A DNA stretch of 64,000 nucleotides from Dillenia suffruticosa (GCA_033439265.1 JAVTVX010000001.1:15890608-15954607); one strand, 5' to 3'; positions 1-12,960 are shown, counted from the first letter of the stretch. Program-made: numbers and translations. The notes: generated by a model not told the origin, from the sequence alone.

Positions 1-92
1 CCCACAAATTTAGCATTTAGCAATGAAATCAATCAAATCCTAAGAAGCAAAATCAGATCAAATAGCTAGATGGTTTCACTGGAGATTCTTAA

Positions 93-359
93 CATGAAAA
101 GATTAAGAAGGCCTTCATTTTTATCGACGAAAGAAAAATCTCCATTGATACAAGCATCTACAAGGCCTAAGTCAGCCTGTGCCTGTAAACAACTGGTTCA
201 TGTGCTTCTCATTCATGTCACATTTCCAACATGCTACTTATTGTATAAATTCAAAAATACCTTCCAGTAAACTGACTGTGGATTCTAAGAGCTGTTTTGG
301 TGAGGAATTTCCTTGTGGATCCTTCGAACGTGAACATTGTACCCCCTTCCTCTAGTAAT
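93..359 (-). pseudogene. Decayed fragment of a cyclopropane fatty acid synthase gene (two exons)
   Basis: Two short blocks on the minus strand match consecutive exons of the CPA-FAS gene at 54.7-63.3 kb. The block at 261-359 reads LLEEGGTMFTFEGSTRKF and corresponds to the exon at 58437-58539 (IYEEGGAVFTFGSTSKKS). The block at 93-182 reads ADLGLVDACINGDFSFVDK and corresponds to 58225-58320. Signs of decay: the first block is 99 nt against 103 nt in the full gene, which shifts the frame, and the base after the second block's last codon has lost the GT donor. The exon that should come before them, at higher coordinates, was not found in the following kilobase, so the copy is 5'-truncated. It may continue to the left of the window. 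It is a host-gene relic, probably from an old duplication. Confidence 0.75.
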
Positions 360-2032
360 CTACGAAATAGGAAAAGCATGTGAGATGCACTGTTTTTTGG
401 TGATTTCTTCGTGTGCTTCATAAGATTAATGAGAACTAAGCTGAAATATTTCTTCTCTCTCTTTCCTTATTTTTGGAATCCCTTTTTCTCCTTACATTGT
501 ACAACAACAAATTCCCTGCATCACAAAGGGAGACTTAGGGAATGAGCCTGATAATGCTGAAACATGGAACCCCATTTGTATAAATATTCAATTTCTGAAC
601 ATGGGCTGTAAATAATGTACACATTACAGCCAACATAAGAAACTATACAGGCCTTTTAAATGATTTCATCATCTTACGAAGGGGATATTGTGACATGGGA
701 CAATCCCAGCTGCACCTCCATAGCACAGGCATCACTCACTGCCTTTGTTCTCTTTCCATCTCACTCTGTGCAAAGCAACAATGTTGGGAGGAAGTACTTA
801 TCTTCGGTCTTTTCAGCCTCAGCTTCATAAGAGGCTAAAGCCTGATCATCTTTTTGCCTTCTGTTACTGTTCTTTTTCACTGTCGAATGCATTCTGCAGT
901 TCTTGGCACGCCTGCTGGCTCATTTTCATAGCATATAGCTGCAACATTCTCAAAATCAATTAGATACGATGCAATGGTACAAGGAAAACAAAATGAAGCA
1001 TTTCAAAAGTTACCAGACAGAGCATCATATGATTAGCAAAAAGGTCCCCCCCCCCAAAAAAAAAGTTGGACACCGGAGAAATCCATACTCTAATATGGAT
1101 TCTTTCTACAACTGTTTCCAACACAGCAATAAAAAAAAAGGAAGCATATAATGTTAGTGTCACTATAATCCCCACACTGAAAGAATCTAATATTCATTCT
1201 AAATATATAAAAGCATATAGTGTCATGATCACTGATAAAATGACACAGTATCCAAAATAATAGTTTTGAAATGTGTTTCTGAAACTTCGGGCAATCTAAT
1301 AATAAAACACCCTAAGGCGTGGAAATGAAAGACAGCATCCTCACCTTGTTCGTGGAAATAGTAGAAGCAAAGGCTTTTCTTTTTGGCAGAATTGTACCTC
1401 TCGGCTCTGAGTATGTTGTGGAAGATATTCAACACACAGCCTTACTATTGCAACGATGCATTTATTTTCAAACGCAATGATATATCTTATGAATCAGCTA
1501 ATCTTAGCTTCACGGTTAGAGATGAGATTGTATTGATAGAAAATGTAACATTTACTTCTTTTCTTTTATTTATAAGCTTCACTATCACCCCAAAAAAAAG
1601 CTAGCAATCTCAAATGACCATGCACGGTTTGAAGAGTTGAAATTAAGTTTGATAGAAATTGTGCGAGGTTTTTAATATAAAAAATTATTAATATAGTGAT
1701 AGTTTTATTCAATTCTATTAAAAATTAATTTTTATTTATAAAATAGAATTATATTACAGATAAAATAAAATAAATATAAGTTTAGATAAAAATTTTTAAA
1801 AAATTCAATTATAATGTAATTTCTTTATAATATTATCATAATTTTAAATATTTGTTATTCATTTTATTTTATTTTTATCACTTTTTTTTTTTATGTTAAT
1901 CGACCTTAAAGTATTCTATGGATTATCCTTTTTAACGATCGTATAAATGCCCTTAGTAAAATTAAAAAAAAAAAAGAATGAAAGATATATATATTATTTG
2001 GAAATTTTGAAGGCCATTTATCCTTTTGTGTA

Positions 2033-2077
<45 letters not shown>

Positions 2078-2141
2078 TGGCCTTTATTCCTTTCTTATAC
2101 CCCAACTCTAACGCAAGCTTTGCCATCCTCACTCCATCGCC
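360..2141. other. Region upstream of CLPP4
   Basis: No supported gene. It holds a C10-A9 junction at 1046-1064, an AT-rich stretch at 1670-2030 and an ATT microsatellite just before the CLPP4 leader. A possible minus-strand terminal exon at 864-938 (24 codons, then TAA) has no recognised family. The last 60 bases before the CLPP4 start are pyrimidine-rich, as in many plant 5' leaders; no convincing TATA box was identified. Confidence 0.5.
2033..2077. repeat. (ATT)n microsatellite
   Basis: About fifteen perfect ATT units lie roughly 65 bp before the CLPP4 start codon, in the likely promoter or 5' leader, so length variation here could differ between individuals. Confidence 0.95.
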
Positions 2142-5100
2142 ATGGATGTACTCTTCATCTCAGCTCCACCACTTTCTCACTTCTCTTCCACATCCCTAAA
2201 AGCTCCGCAATTATCTCATCTGTCTAAATTAAAACCCTCCTCGTCGCTCTCTCTCTGTCTTCGCTCTCATTTCTTGGCATCTCAGTTGCGCAAACCTCGC
2301 TCTCCTTCGTCTTCTTTCAAAACCCTATCTCTAGCTGCAGTTGGGCTCAATGAGTCAGAAGTAGTTTCGTCGGCTCCTCAGACGCCCGCCACGGCCATGA
2401 GAGGTGCGGAGTCTGACGTAATGGGTCTTCTTTTGAGGGAGAGGATTGTGTTTTTGGGCAGCAGTGTTGATGACTTTGTTGCAGACGCCATTATTAGTCA
2501 GCTCTTGTTGTTGGATGTTCAGGATCCCAAAAAAGACATTAAGCTTTTCATTAACTCACCTGGTGGCTCTCTCAGGTTCCATTTCCATTCTCCCCCTCCC
2601 CCATCAACTAGGGTTTTAACTTACTATAATATGCCCTGTGAATGTGATGGATCTCTGTTTGTTGTTATTTTCAATTGAATTGCGGAATCTTCTTGTCGGT
2701 TTGATTTGAATTGTTTCAACAGCTCTAAGTTGATGTTGAATAGAAACAAAATAGAAGGGGGAATAGTGTGCCTAGAATGGGTTGCTGAGAAAAATTGGGT
2801 TGCCTGTTCTTGGAGGGATCAAACTGAGTCTAACCAAATGAATGGGTTGGGTCTAAAGGGGCTTTTTAACAAAACTATTTAACATGAGAATCAGCATGCC
2901 TAGTGTGGCTATTCAGGAAGTCATTAAAATCCAACGCTTTGTCATTGGTTTTACTAGTTAAGCTTTCTCTTTATTTTAGTTTCCAACGCTATGAAGCATG
3001 AAAACCTGGATGCCTAGTGTGACCTCATCGTTTGAGGTAGTGATCTTTTTAACGCATGTCATAGGTAAGGAAAGACCATAAAGTTTAAATGCAATAATCA
3101 TTTCAGGTAACTGCATGATCACTGCTTTTAAATGTTGTTACACAGCTAATCCTCGCAAATTTTGGACAAGTATTTGGTTGAATCATATTACCGAACAGGA
3201 TGAATCAGATTTTCAGTTTGCTGTCAATGTCTTCATCATGCATATACTTTGGTTCCTATGATGATAATGCTGTCGGTATACCCGACTTGCCCATCATGGT
3301 GCTTATGATCATGTCTCTCTTGGGATTAAGCGGTTAGGGATTATAACTGTTATCTGGAGTAAAATGATCCCAAGCATGGTTATGTAATTCTCCAAAAAGA
3401 AAGATTAAAAAATCAACACATTTAAGGTTTATTACCTGGTTAAGCCCCCTTCCCCACCCCCAAAAAAAAAAACACTCCTATAGGTCTTCATGGGAAGATT
3501 TATTGATGGGCTTAGTCCCAAAACTTTAGTCATATGGGTTGTGAGTTCTTGGGTAAATGACTTGGTAGTAATTAAAGGGGCGTAATGCTTAGGTGATATA
3601 GTGAGATTGGATACATTTATTGAGTTTGGCTTAATATGGATTCAGTGACAATAGTTTAGATGCTCGGGGTGCGTAGAATGGGCATAAACTTTAGGAAACT
3701 GCCTGAGGAGAAGCAGGTAGCCGATTTTTTAGTCGGTTTTCTTGCGAAAATTGGGTGCTGCAGGATGAGAAAATGCCGAACCAACTTTCAGTCACCAGGA
3801 CAATTTCAGTTTTGAATTCCTGAAAACCATTATGAACCGGGTTGAGCAAGACCAAATTAATGTGTAAATTTTTTTATGATCATGTCAAGACACACATTAT
3901 TATGGGGTATGCTCAAAGGGGGAGGGGAACTAGCTCCTCATTTAAATCTCTCATTTGACCACCTCTCATATCATTACTTGTTATCATTGTCAACTCACAA
4001 GACTTGGATCTGATTAGCATCTTCCTTAAGGCCTAGACTTATCTCTGGCTAATTGGATCTTGTCATTGATCTATCTCAAACTATTTCGTCCATTACATCT
4101 AGAGTATTGGTCATTCAAATTGCAAACCTTACCGAGTGAGGACATGGATGTTCCTTCTTCATTGGTGGTTGCCCATTCCCCTATCTTAGAGGAAACTGTA
4201 CTCTAGCTCTCCATGTCTTGGACATAACAAAGTAATTTAGTTATATATATATTCTTTTTTGATGCTGTGGGGTCTATCTTGTGAGGTTGGTGGAGTTATG
4301 GCGTATTTTTTTTCCTGTGGTTTCCCAGAGACTTGATTAATTATGAGAACTTTCATAAATCCCTATTTTGGTTTCGAAATTTCATTTGCAATTGGGTCTT
4401 TTAGGATTTGATAGCGCCCACCCTTAACTTACTTTAAATTGACTAAACCATAGAGATTAAGGCCATTTCTTAGTCTCTTTCGGTGGCTTCCATATGACAT
4501 TTGAGCAAATCAAGAAATTTAGTCATGTCTGAAAAAAGTCTAAAGTAGCAACTCAAACTGATTGTGTTCACTCAATAGATATCATGCATCGGAGTCAATG
4601 GTGTTTGTGGGTATATCAGCGATAAGAAGTACGCTAGCCATTGAACTATTGATCAGTGTTTGAGGGTGTATCAGTGATATTTGAGGGGAGAGAGTGTGTG
4701 ATTGACAAGTTCAACCTTTGATCAGTTGGAAAAGTCAGTATAGTTGGACCAGAGTGTCCCTCTGGCATTTTCTTTGAGAATCTAGGCATGTAGGCTTGCT
4801 GCTGATGAACTATTGCCTGGGAATAATAAGTATAGCTGGAGATTGTTCATTTTAATTTCTGAATATAAGTTTATAAAGGAATTTCAAGCCTAAATCAAAT
4901 TGAGAGTTGCAAATTGAAGCATACTCACAATTGGGATAGAAGTTTTAACTAAGTGTTGACCTTGATATTTTCATCGATTTCTTTACATGCTTGCCTTGTA
5001 AATAAGGTCCTCATAAGAAACTAGAGATTGAAGCAAGAGGTCACTAAAATGAATATAACCTATATGACTTGATTTTCTTTGCACCAAAGGTCATTTATAT

Positions 5101-8100
5101 TAATTTGTTCCTGCTTTTGCCCGTACCCATGCCGAAATGTAATGCTTGAATTTTGCGGCTTCACATGCAAATATTCTTTTCCCGTGTTGCAAAAGGTGCT
5201 TTATAGAACTTAGCACACCATGGAGCCACGGAGAGGTTGCTATATAGAGACAATTCCCTTTTATTTGCTAGGCACTAAAGGCTGACCATCTCATTGGAAT
5301 AACTAATTGTATTTTTCTGTCTCTGTGTGTTATCCTTCTTCTTCTTGGTTCATTTTTTGTCTCTTATTTTGTGCCTTTAATTCAAGAATATTGTTCATTT
5401 CTCATTTTAATCTGTTTCTCTTGCATTTTAATTTGCTTGTTTTATGTGTGTGCACAGGCACTAAAGGTTGACCTTGCCTGAAACTAATTACATTTTTATG
5501 TTGAAACATGAAATAACAAGCATTTGTGAATTTTTTTTTTCTTTTATTGCAATGTATATTTTATTGTTGGTGACCTTCTCCTCATAATTTTGACACTAGG
5601 GTTTGGAGTCTTGATTTCTTAGTGGTTTTTATTTGTCTTTCTCAAAATCTTCCTTTTTATTTGAACAATTTAATTTTGGAAGGAAAGGTCCCTAAGGCTT
5701 TTATTTGGTTGATGAATTAATAAATTTAATACCAATGATCTCTTTCAAAAGGAGAGACATTCAAAACTTTCTCCCAAATATATGTCATATGTTATTCCGA
5801 ATCTAGAGATCACTTATTTTTGCATAGCCCTATCATGAGACAGATATGAAATTGCCCTTTTGCTATGTGTGATAATGATCGGGTTTGTTCAAGCAGAGTC
5901 TGATCTTTTCCTTACAGATTTTGGAGGTTTTGAGAGGAAAAAAGATACTGGATTATTGTGAAAATGTGCACTTTTAGTTATCCCCTAGTGTATTTGGTGA
6001 GAGCGGAATACTAGAATTTTTCTCATAATTAAACTCTTGCAACTTCTCTTTTATGGGACTAAATAGTTTTCTGTACTTCTTTATGAGCTCATATTTTGAG
6101 AATTTATAAAGAGTTTAGACTAGAAAATTTTAAAATGGGATTTGAAAGTATTTGTGCATTAGTTATTCAGTCTTGTCTTGTATTGTTCTTTTCTATTATG
6201 ACGTTTTTTAAAAAGTTCCTATACATTTTTTTCATCTAATATATTCTTTTTTTCTATAAAAAATATGTATTTTATATTTTTCTTTATTCTGTTTGCATAT
6301 CTTAATGCATATATTCAGGTTTTTTATTTTTTGGGTTTTCAATTCTCTTCATTCATCAAATATTTTATCCTGTTATATAACTTTACTTATTTATTTATTT
6401 TTAAATAATATCCTAAATAAGTGCCTTAATTCACTTGGCAATTATTGGGTGTGGCACCTAGGGCCTTACAATATGGGATCCTATGGTTAGTACCAACATG
6501 CTTTTTCTGCCTCTTTGTTGACGCTGGCACATCTGCTCTGTGCTCTATGGTAGTCCATAGGTATCCTTGGTGCAAAATGTTTTAGACGGCACCACTTTGC
6601 CATGGAGACTCTTTAGCTAATTCTGCTCTAGAGATAATACGTTTGATTTTGGCTTTGATAGATTGTGCGCAAACAATGAAGTGGCACTTTTGAAGTCTTG
6701 CTTTAGGTTTGAGGTTTTGTTAACTATTTGTTGGTGACATCGGCTACAATACAGTTCAAAAAACTATGGGGCACAAAAGGGACACCCTAGATATATCAAG
6801 TTCGGGCTATATTAGAAGAAGAAAACTGCTTGTTATTGTTCCCCATGTTGCAGTATGGAGGAAAGTAATAGGATGGTGGTGTAGGAAATCCTATAACAAT
6901 TTTAACTGATCTGTGGTTTGGAAAGATTTAAATGTTAATGTCAAATTTCTTGCTGGAAAATTTAGGCATCCTTTTATTTTTTTTCAGTGCCTCCTCTTTT
7001 GGTACAACACAAAAGAGTTCAATTGTTTTCTTTTGTCTTGCATACTATTAGGGGAAAAAAGGGGAATTGAGACCTCTTTCTTCATTTTATTGTCATTTTT
7101 GTGTCTTTGCTGTTATAACTAGTTTGGGAACTGCTGAAAGCAAGTGTGAAGGAATGAAGGATTAGCAAAGATCAGAATGGTCCCTAAGGGGACAGCATAG
7201 TGGACACAATCCCCCTCCCCCAATCCCGTGATCCGGGGTTCAAATCTTGTGTAACCAAAAAAATAAAAAAATAAATAAAAATGTAAAGATCAGAATAACA
7301 AAGAAAGGAGGAAGGACATGAAGGAAGAAAAGCTAAATTGTGGAGTTTGCCTTCTAGTCAATGGACTGAACTCTGTTGGAAAACCTATATATTTCAATGA
7401 TGTGCTCATTTTTCTTGTCTTGCATTATGGCACGTATGGGAAATGTCCACCTGCTCTCAAAGAGAGAGAGAGAGAGAGCAATGCTTGCTATTAAGCATCT
7501 GGGTTTACTTACACTCCTTGTTTGCTTTCCACATGACAAAACTACAAGATTAATAACTCTGAACAGTTGTGGTTAGTTAATTGTATTGAACGTTGTAGAT
7601 AAGAGGAAAACTGAATATTGAATGGGTGGATTAAGGGATTCTAACAAGCTTATATAATTTAATATATACGATGGGATCAACTAACCAATGCAGTCGTTTA
7701 GCAGCCATATATTTCTTGGCCTTGTCGAAAATATGTTATAGGTTTATGGTTGCATCTTGTTTCAACAAAAAGCTGATCCTTTTCCTTTATATAATATTTA
7801 TTGTGTTTTATTCATTGATGAGCTCCCCCCCCCCCAAAAAAAAAACCTGTTTTTTGTTTTGGAGTTCTTTGTAATAAGTTCTTTTCTTGTGCTATGTTAC
7901 ATACCATCTGCAACATCTGCTGATGTTCTGTTTGATTATCTGCTAATCATCTGTATCAGTGCTACGATGGCTATCTATGACGTGGTACAACTGGTGAGGG
8001 CAGATGTTTCGACTGTTGCACTCGGTATCGCAGCATCAACAGCTTCAATAATTCTTGGCGGTGGCACCAAGGGCAAGCGCTTGGCAATGCCCAACACACG

Positions 8101-8443
8101 CATAATGGTGCATCAACCTCTTGGTGGTGCTAGCGGTCAGGCAATAGATGTGGAAATTCAAGCAAGGGAGATTATGCATAACAAGGATAATGTCACAAGA
8201 ATTATCTCAGGTTTCACAGGCCGCCCATTTGAGCAAGTCCAGAAAGATATTGATAGGGATCGTTATATGTCCCCTATTGAAGCAGTTGAATATGGCATTA
8301 TTGATGGAGTCATCGACAGAGACAGCATTATTCCATTGGTACCTGTACCAGAGAGGGTGAAACCAAGATTAAACTATGAGGAAATTAGTAAAGATCCAAG
8401 GAAGTTCTTGACGCCAGAGATCCCTGATGATGAGATATATTAA
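2142..8443 (+). CDS. CLPP4: Plastid ATP-dependent Clp protease proteolytic subunit 4 (two exons)
   Basis: The coding exons are 2142-2575 and 7960-8443 (305 codons plus stop). The donor after CTCAG and the acceptor TATCAG join a split serine codon to give [12 protein letters not shown], as in plant ClpP4. ClpP4 is one of the subunits of the chloroplast stromal Clp core, a serine protease that degrades unfolded or tagged proteins fed by ClpC/ClpD chaperones. Residues 1 to about 75 are rich in Ser, Leu and basic residues and fit a transit peptide. The conserved part begins near [20 protein letters not shown]. The expected Ser-His-Asp triad is visible at S171 (GIAAS), H196 (MVHQP) and D241 (QKDIDRD). 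The C-terminus [10 protein letters not shown] is typical of ClpP4 and separates it from ClpP3, ClpP5 and ClpP6. The start ATG has a good context (CGCCATGG). The reading frame is whole and the length fits the family. Confidence 0.95.
2576..7959 (+). other. CLPP4: Long intron of CLPP4
   Basis: The 5384-bp intron has GT-AG ends. It contains no second gene that can be supported. Visible contents are C/A runs at 3451-3472 and 7825-7845 (C11-A10), a short GA run near 7460-7480, and a tRNA-box-like stretch near 7230-7250 (GGGGTTCAAATC) followed by A-rich sequence that could be the remains of a SINE. The phrase GCACTAAAGG followed by TTGACC or CTGACC occurs twice, near 5270 and 5459. Confidence 0.8.
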
Positions 8444-9299
8444 TTTAAATTCGAAATCAGCTTCTCTTGGCATATCAATTGTCTGTGCCTAATTCTTTAG
8501 TGTTATGCTGCAATTTCTTGGAGTTAAAGGACTTGTAACTCTAGAGGGATGTAGCTTTTACACATTTGAAAGATCTACATTTAGTATTGTTGTATGTGGC
8601 TGTGGTGTAAGCTTAATATTTTCAAATTCCTTTAGCAGAAAATCATGTTCGGTGATATCTGCTTTTACATAATTTTTTTTTTTCCCAATGTCACAAATGG
8701 GGAATTATGGTGATTGCTTTATTGCATTGCAACGTGCTCATCCCACTCCCTTTGGTCCTGATAGGAGAATTTAGGACCTTGGCATCTGTGGACACTTCTC
8801 TTTTGAATCTCTTTTTACCGTTTTATTTGAGTGGTGTTTGGAAAATCTCAATTTGTCTTAGTTTTCTTTTATCTTATTATAGTAAAAAAAAATAAAAGAA
8901 AAACATAAAAGAAATAAAAAAAGACAAAGACTTACATGGCTTGTCTGCAAAAGCTTATTCCATGTCAATTAAGGGGTAGCTCTCCCGGCGCTAATTTTTC
9001 AGTTCTCATGGGGCATTGAATTTCCGATTATGATTAAGGAGTATCAGTTTCCAAACCAACTGAATTATCAGACGTTGGTAACACATGCACGCTTTTCAAT
9101 CAAGCAAAATTTGCTTCTAAAATGCAGCATTCTGTTCATCTGGTTAAGCAACACTTTAATTTGTGATTCCAAATGGCGATTGATCATAGTCATGATAGTT
9201 CTTTTTCTCTAGTCACAGTGTAAGTTTATTCCTAATTATTTCTTACTTATTCTTTGTTATGTTCACTATTTTTTCTTTTTACATGCCGCACACGGACAG
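8444..9299. other. 3' untranslated and intergenic region after CLPP4
   Basis: The first 150-200 bases are probably the CLPP4 3' UTR, with T-rich and TGTAA-like elements near 8535 and 8590-8620 but no unambiguous AATAAA. The rest is AT-rich and I see no gene in it. Confidence 0.5.
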
Positions 9300-9731
9300 C
9301 CACATGCTGTGAGAGACGTTGTGATTTGCAAGTGTCCATATGATCCTGTAGTTGCCCTGGGCTTCTTATCATTCATCTCTCTCATTGTGTCTGCGGTAGT
9401 TGCGTTTACAAAGGAAAACCTGTGCCTTGTAGTACATTGTTCAAGAGCATGTCTTTTGTGCTGTTCTTCCAGATTGCTGTGTAAGCATCCTGTGCTCTGT
9501 GTTATTAGTTGTTATTTTTTACTTCTCACTTTCATGCTCTAGTTCCAGAGCCTTTAATCGATACCTATATCATTGAGCAAGCATCTGTGCATTGTTCAAG
9601 AGCATCTCTTTTGTGGTGCTCTTCCAGATTGCTGCATAAGCATCCTGTGTAGGTGTTATTGGTAGTTATTTTTTACTTCTCATTTTCATGCTCTAGTTCC
9701 AGAGCCTTCAATAAATACCTATATGATTGAG
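9300..9731 (+). pseudogene. Decayed fragment resembling a DUF1218-type multipass membrane protein
   Basis: One frame reads VVICKCPYDPVVALGFLSFI. A second frame a little further on reads KGKPVPCSTLFKSMSFVLFF. Together they look like neighbouring parts of a small plant membrane protein of the DUF1218 kind, in which a Cys-x-Tyr-Pro stretch is followed by a membrane helix. The change of frame between them, stops afterwards and a partial duplication of the second part (9435-9589 and 9590-9731) show that it cannot encode a normal protein. No start codon or upstream exon was recognised. The family assignment is from memory of motif style only and is uncertain; the decay is clearer than the name. Confidence 0.35.
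9435..9731. repeat. Tandem duplication, unit about 150 bp
   Basis: Copy 1 (9435-9589) and copy 2 (9590-9731) both start CATTGTTCAAGAGCAT and both contain TTCCAGATTGCTG, AAGCATCCTGTG and CTCTAGTTCCAGAGCCTT in the same order. They differ by small indels and substitutions, roughly a tenth of positions by eye. Confidence 0.9.
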
Positions 9732-10769
9732 TAACCAAAATTTGGCATGAAGCCAAAGTTGATGGAATTTCTTCTGGGATAAATTGTTTCATAATTCAAC
9801 ATTTCTAATGATTGTAAAGAAATAATAAATTGTTCAAATAATTGTACACTGCAACATGAATACAACCTGCCCCACTGCAAAGACTGGTCTTTTGAAGGTG
9901 CTACTTTCCTGGCACTTGATGCGTCCCTCTTCTGGATGGTTAGTCTAATGCTCATAGACAATGCCAGAAACGACTACTTGGCTGATCAGGAAGAAGATCT
10001 TTAAGGTGAATATAGTCAGATTTTCCTACTGGATATGGTACAAATGGACAAGGCAAGGTCTAGACTCTAGAGACAGGAATTAGCAAATATGAAAGTGCCT
10101 TAAAAGTCCAACAGTTGGCCATTACGCACATAATGCTTCCTTATATTCGAAAAATTCTGATTGTCTATACGGTTTTATATTTTCTTCAAAATTCTCTCAG
10201 AGAGGAACTCTAATTGTGGATTTACTCAGAAAATTTGAAAAACAATTTATTGTGTCAATCCTTTAGAAGTTCACCTCACTCCTTGGTGGCTATATCTACA
10301 CTTGACAAGTGTGGTAGGACGATCATGCCCTGATGAAAAACATTTCTTGTTAAGAGATGCACGGCTACAGCTTGTACATTGAATTACCAATGGAGAGTCT
10401 TTTAGCAGCACTTCTGCACTGAGTATATATAAAGTTGTCCTTGTCCTAAATAAAAACTAGTTCTAAATAGGAAAAATAATAGAATTTATATAAGGAAACT
10501 TAGCTACCAAGAAAAGCCTGTTATGTCCTAAATTATGAGCTGAACCTTACACGTGAACACACACGTGCGCAAATATTGTGCACAATTTAGTGGATCACTC
10601 CAAGTTTCCAGCCATTAACTTGTTATTAAATGGTGCTTATTTTATTTAGGAGCTATATGAAGCCCTTCAATCCTCACCAAAATTATCTGTTGGTTTGAAA
10701 GGCAAGAAGAATTATCTCTGTTGCACCTCCTATTGATGCTTTATCAAGTCAAAGCTCGCCAGCCTGATG
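9732..10769. other. Intergenic sequence
   Basis: AT-rich sequence between two decayed genes. The last 130 bases may hold a remnant of the N-terminal part of the MYB-CC gene that follows, but no frame could be supported. Confidence 0.4.
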
Positions 10770-12960
10770 GCTGCAAACAAACCAAGAATGAGATGGACCC
10801 TTGAGCTCCATGAGTTTTGTTGAGCCTGTCTACAAGCTTGATGATGCTAAAAGTAAGTTTACTATCAAATCTATTCAGCAAAACTAGTGTTTCTTCAGTC
10901 TTAGAATTTGCTTGTCTAATGGACAATTATTAAATTTATGCTTTAATATGAATTGATTGGCTGGATCCATTTTCAAAATCTGCATTACTGCACCCTTGTT
11001 ATGTGTTATGTGGCTCACCTATTTTACTTTGAAACTCAGAGGCAACTCCAAAGGGCGAGCTTAAGCTTATGAATCTTGAACGTTTGACCATCTATCATGT
11101 GAAAAGCCACTTGCAGGTGCACTTTTGGATACCTATTATAAACTGTTCTCTCATAATTAAATCATATCCAGTCTGTCTTAATCTTATGATCATTTTGTGT
11201 TATTTGAAGAAATATAGGCTTGCCAGTTATGCACCAGAGAAAAAAGAAGATAAGAAACATGATCATAGAAAAGCAATTTATGATCCCTTCTTTCCTTGTC
11301 TGTACTATATTTTGGAAAATTTGTCAGAAATCATGGTTTTGTCACCTTTGGCAAACATAAATTGTAATTTCTTACATAAGCTCAATATTTAGCTGGCTAT
11401 ATTTCTGGTCTTCTTTCTTCGAGCCATGATTCAATTATTATTTACAATACTGTCCATCTTAGACTTTTAGTTGTTTAACTATGATTAATTGGGCCTCATA
11501 GCCCCCAAAACCTCTACTACACTAAAAGAACTTCAGATCCCTATAGTGGGATTGGCTACATGAAGTTTTGGTTTATCAATGTCTGTATTCATATCATGAT
11601 TTTCTTAGGCATTTGGTTTCCCAACTGAAGAAACTTTTTTCTCATCTCGTACGTGGTTCTTGTGCAACAGTTGCTTCATGCAGCCTTAGAGCCTCACTTC
11701 TAGTCAGTTCTTCAAAATCTTAGATGCTGCTGCTGTGTCCTTCTGCATCTTTGCTAAGTAAAATATGAGATCTTAAATTTCTGTGTGCAGATTGCTGAAA
11801 GATTTACTTTTCAAATTGCATTGATTCTCTCTCTCATCTTCCTTCTTTGAGTGTGAGTTCATTGAGATTACTTGCATTTAGCCAATTTTTTCAGTTGGCC
11901 AACTTGAATCTTTAGTCTCTATCAGCTTTTCACTGTTGAAATGAGCTCCTTGTCAACTTTCTGTCCCTCTGGCTCTTTCACCTGCTGCTTTTTTGAGAGT
12001 GATGCTTACTTCAAGCCAAATTCAAGCTCCTAAAAAAGAACTCTTAATACCTTTTTGTAGCGACGTTGGAGGGAGACCTTGCCTTTTCTTTCTTGGAACA
12101 TTTATTGTTACGGTGAAAGAAGAAGAGCTAAAAATGGCTCTCTGCTTGGAAAACGAGCATATTTTTGACTCTGGAGTTGATGACTTTTCTTGTTTGCATA
12201 AAGCAACTAGGAAATTGAGTGGCTGTATGCATGACTTTTCTCTTCGTGCCACCGAGGGGCCATGAAGAGAAAAGGGGATACAAACTACTTAGGAGACAAA
12301 TTAACCCTCTTGGTCATTACTTCATTGTGGTTGTGGCTCAAGCCGAAGGGCAGGGTGCGCTTTGGCTTTTTTTTTTTTTTTGGGGAGGGGGGGAGGCACA
12401 AATGTCTGTTATCTTCTGTTGCCAATATCAACATCAGATTGTTTAACAGTGAGCTTTAAAGCTGTTTCTGTAGCATTAGATGCTCATGCCAGTCGCTTCT
12501 AGGCCTCTAATTTTCTTCATCTGGGTGAAGTCAGGTTTGGCTACCTTGCGGAATAAGCATGCTTTGGGGCCTGAATTTCCAACTTTTAGTTATTTTATTT
12601 GTACATACTTGCCGGTGCATAATGCACCATCACAAAGTGGATGTATCTTAAAAATATACTAGAGACTTTCATGGGAAATGTCATACATTTACAAGCATTT
12701 GGTGAAATGGAAGTCATCGAGAATACTTTTCTTCTGTCTGTGTTTCAATCTCTGTAGTTGCTAAAGACATCCCAACTTTTGGTGCACTAGAACGGTAGTA
12801 CCTAACCAAGATGATTTCCACTCATCATGTCCGTACAAAAGGTCCTTCAGCTGTGAATAGCGAGGAACATGCTAGGTACTTACCGGAGATCTTAGACAAA
12901 CAGCGGAAAGCTAGCAATGCCTTATTGCGCAGCCCCTCAACCCAGGACTCAGAAAGGCCT
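10770..12960 (+). pseudogene. MYB-CC (GARP, PHR1-like/PHL) transcription factor pseudogene
   Basis: Four pieces in order match a MYB-CC factor, the family that binds phosphate-starvation and related promoter elements in the nucleus. Piece 1 (10770-10851) reads ANKPRMRWTLELHE, the start of the GARP domain, then loses frame just after ELHE and meets a stop. Piece 2 (11039-11116) reads [20 protein letters not shown] followed by KSHLQ and ends at a good GT donor. Piece 3 (from 11210) reads [16 protein letters not shown]. Piece 4 (12862-12960) reads EEHARYLPEILDKQRKASNA, the end of the MYB-CC coiled coil. Most of the coiled coil between pieces 3 and 4 was not found. The splice signals around pieces 1 and 2 still look good, so it is a decayed genomic copy and not a retrocopy. 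Confidence 0.8.

Noticed and set aside
864-938. Possible minus-strand terminal exon (LYAMKMSQQACQELQNAF ... stop)
   Set aside because: The acceptor and frame are plausible and it looks helical, but I recognise no family and no preceding exon could be linked.
7190-7260. tRNA gene or SINE suggested by GGGGTTCAAATC
   Set aside because: A B-box-like stretch and an A-rich tail are present, but no convincing A box, tRNA fold or duplication was found; it is kept only as a note under the CLPP4 intron.
7757-7959. Extended N-terminal ORF in front of CLPP4 exon 2
   Set aside because: The frame is open by chance across the intron end; the acceptor at 7959 and the conserved GGSLSATM join show where coding starts.
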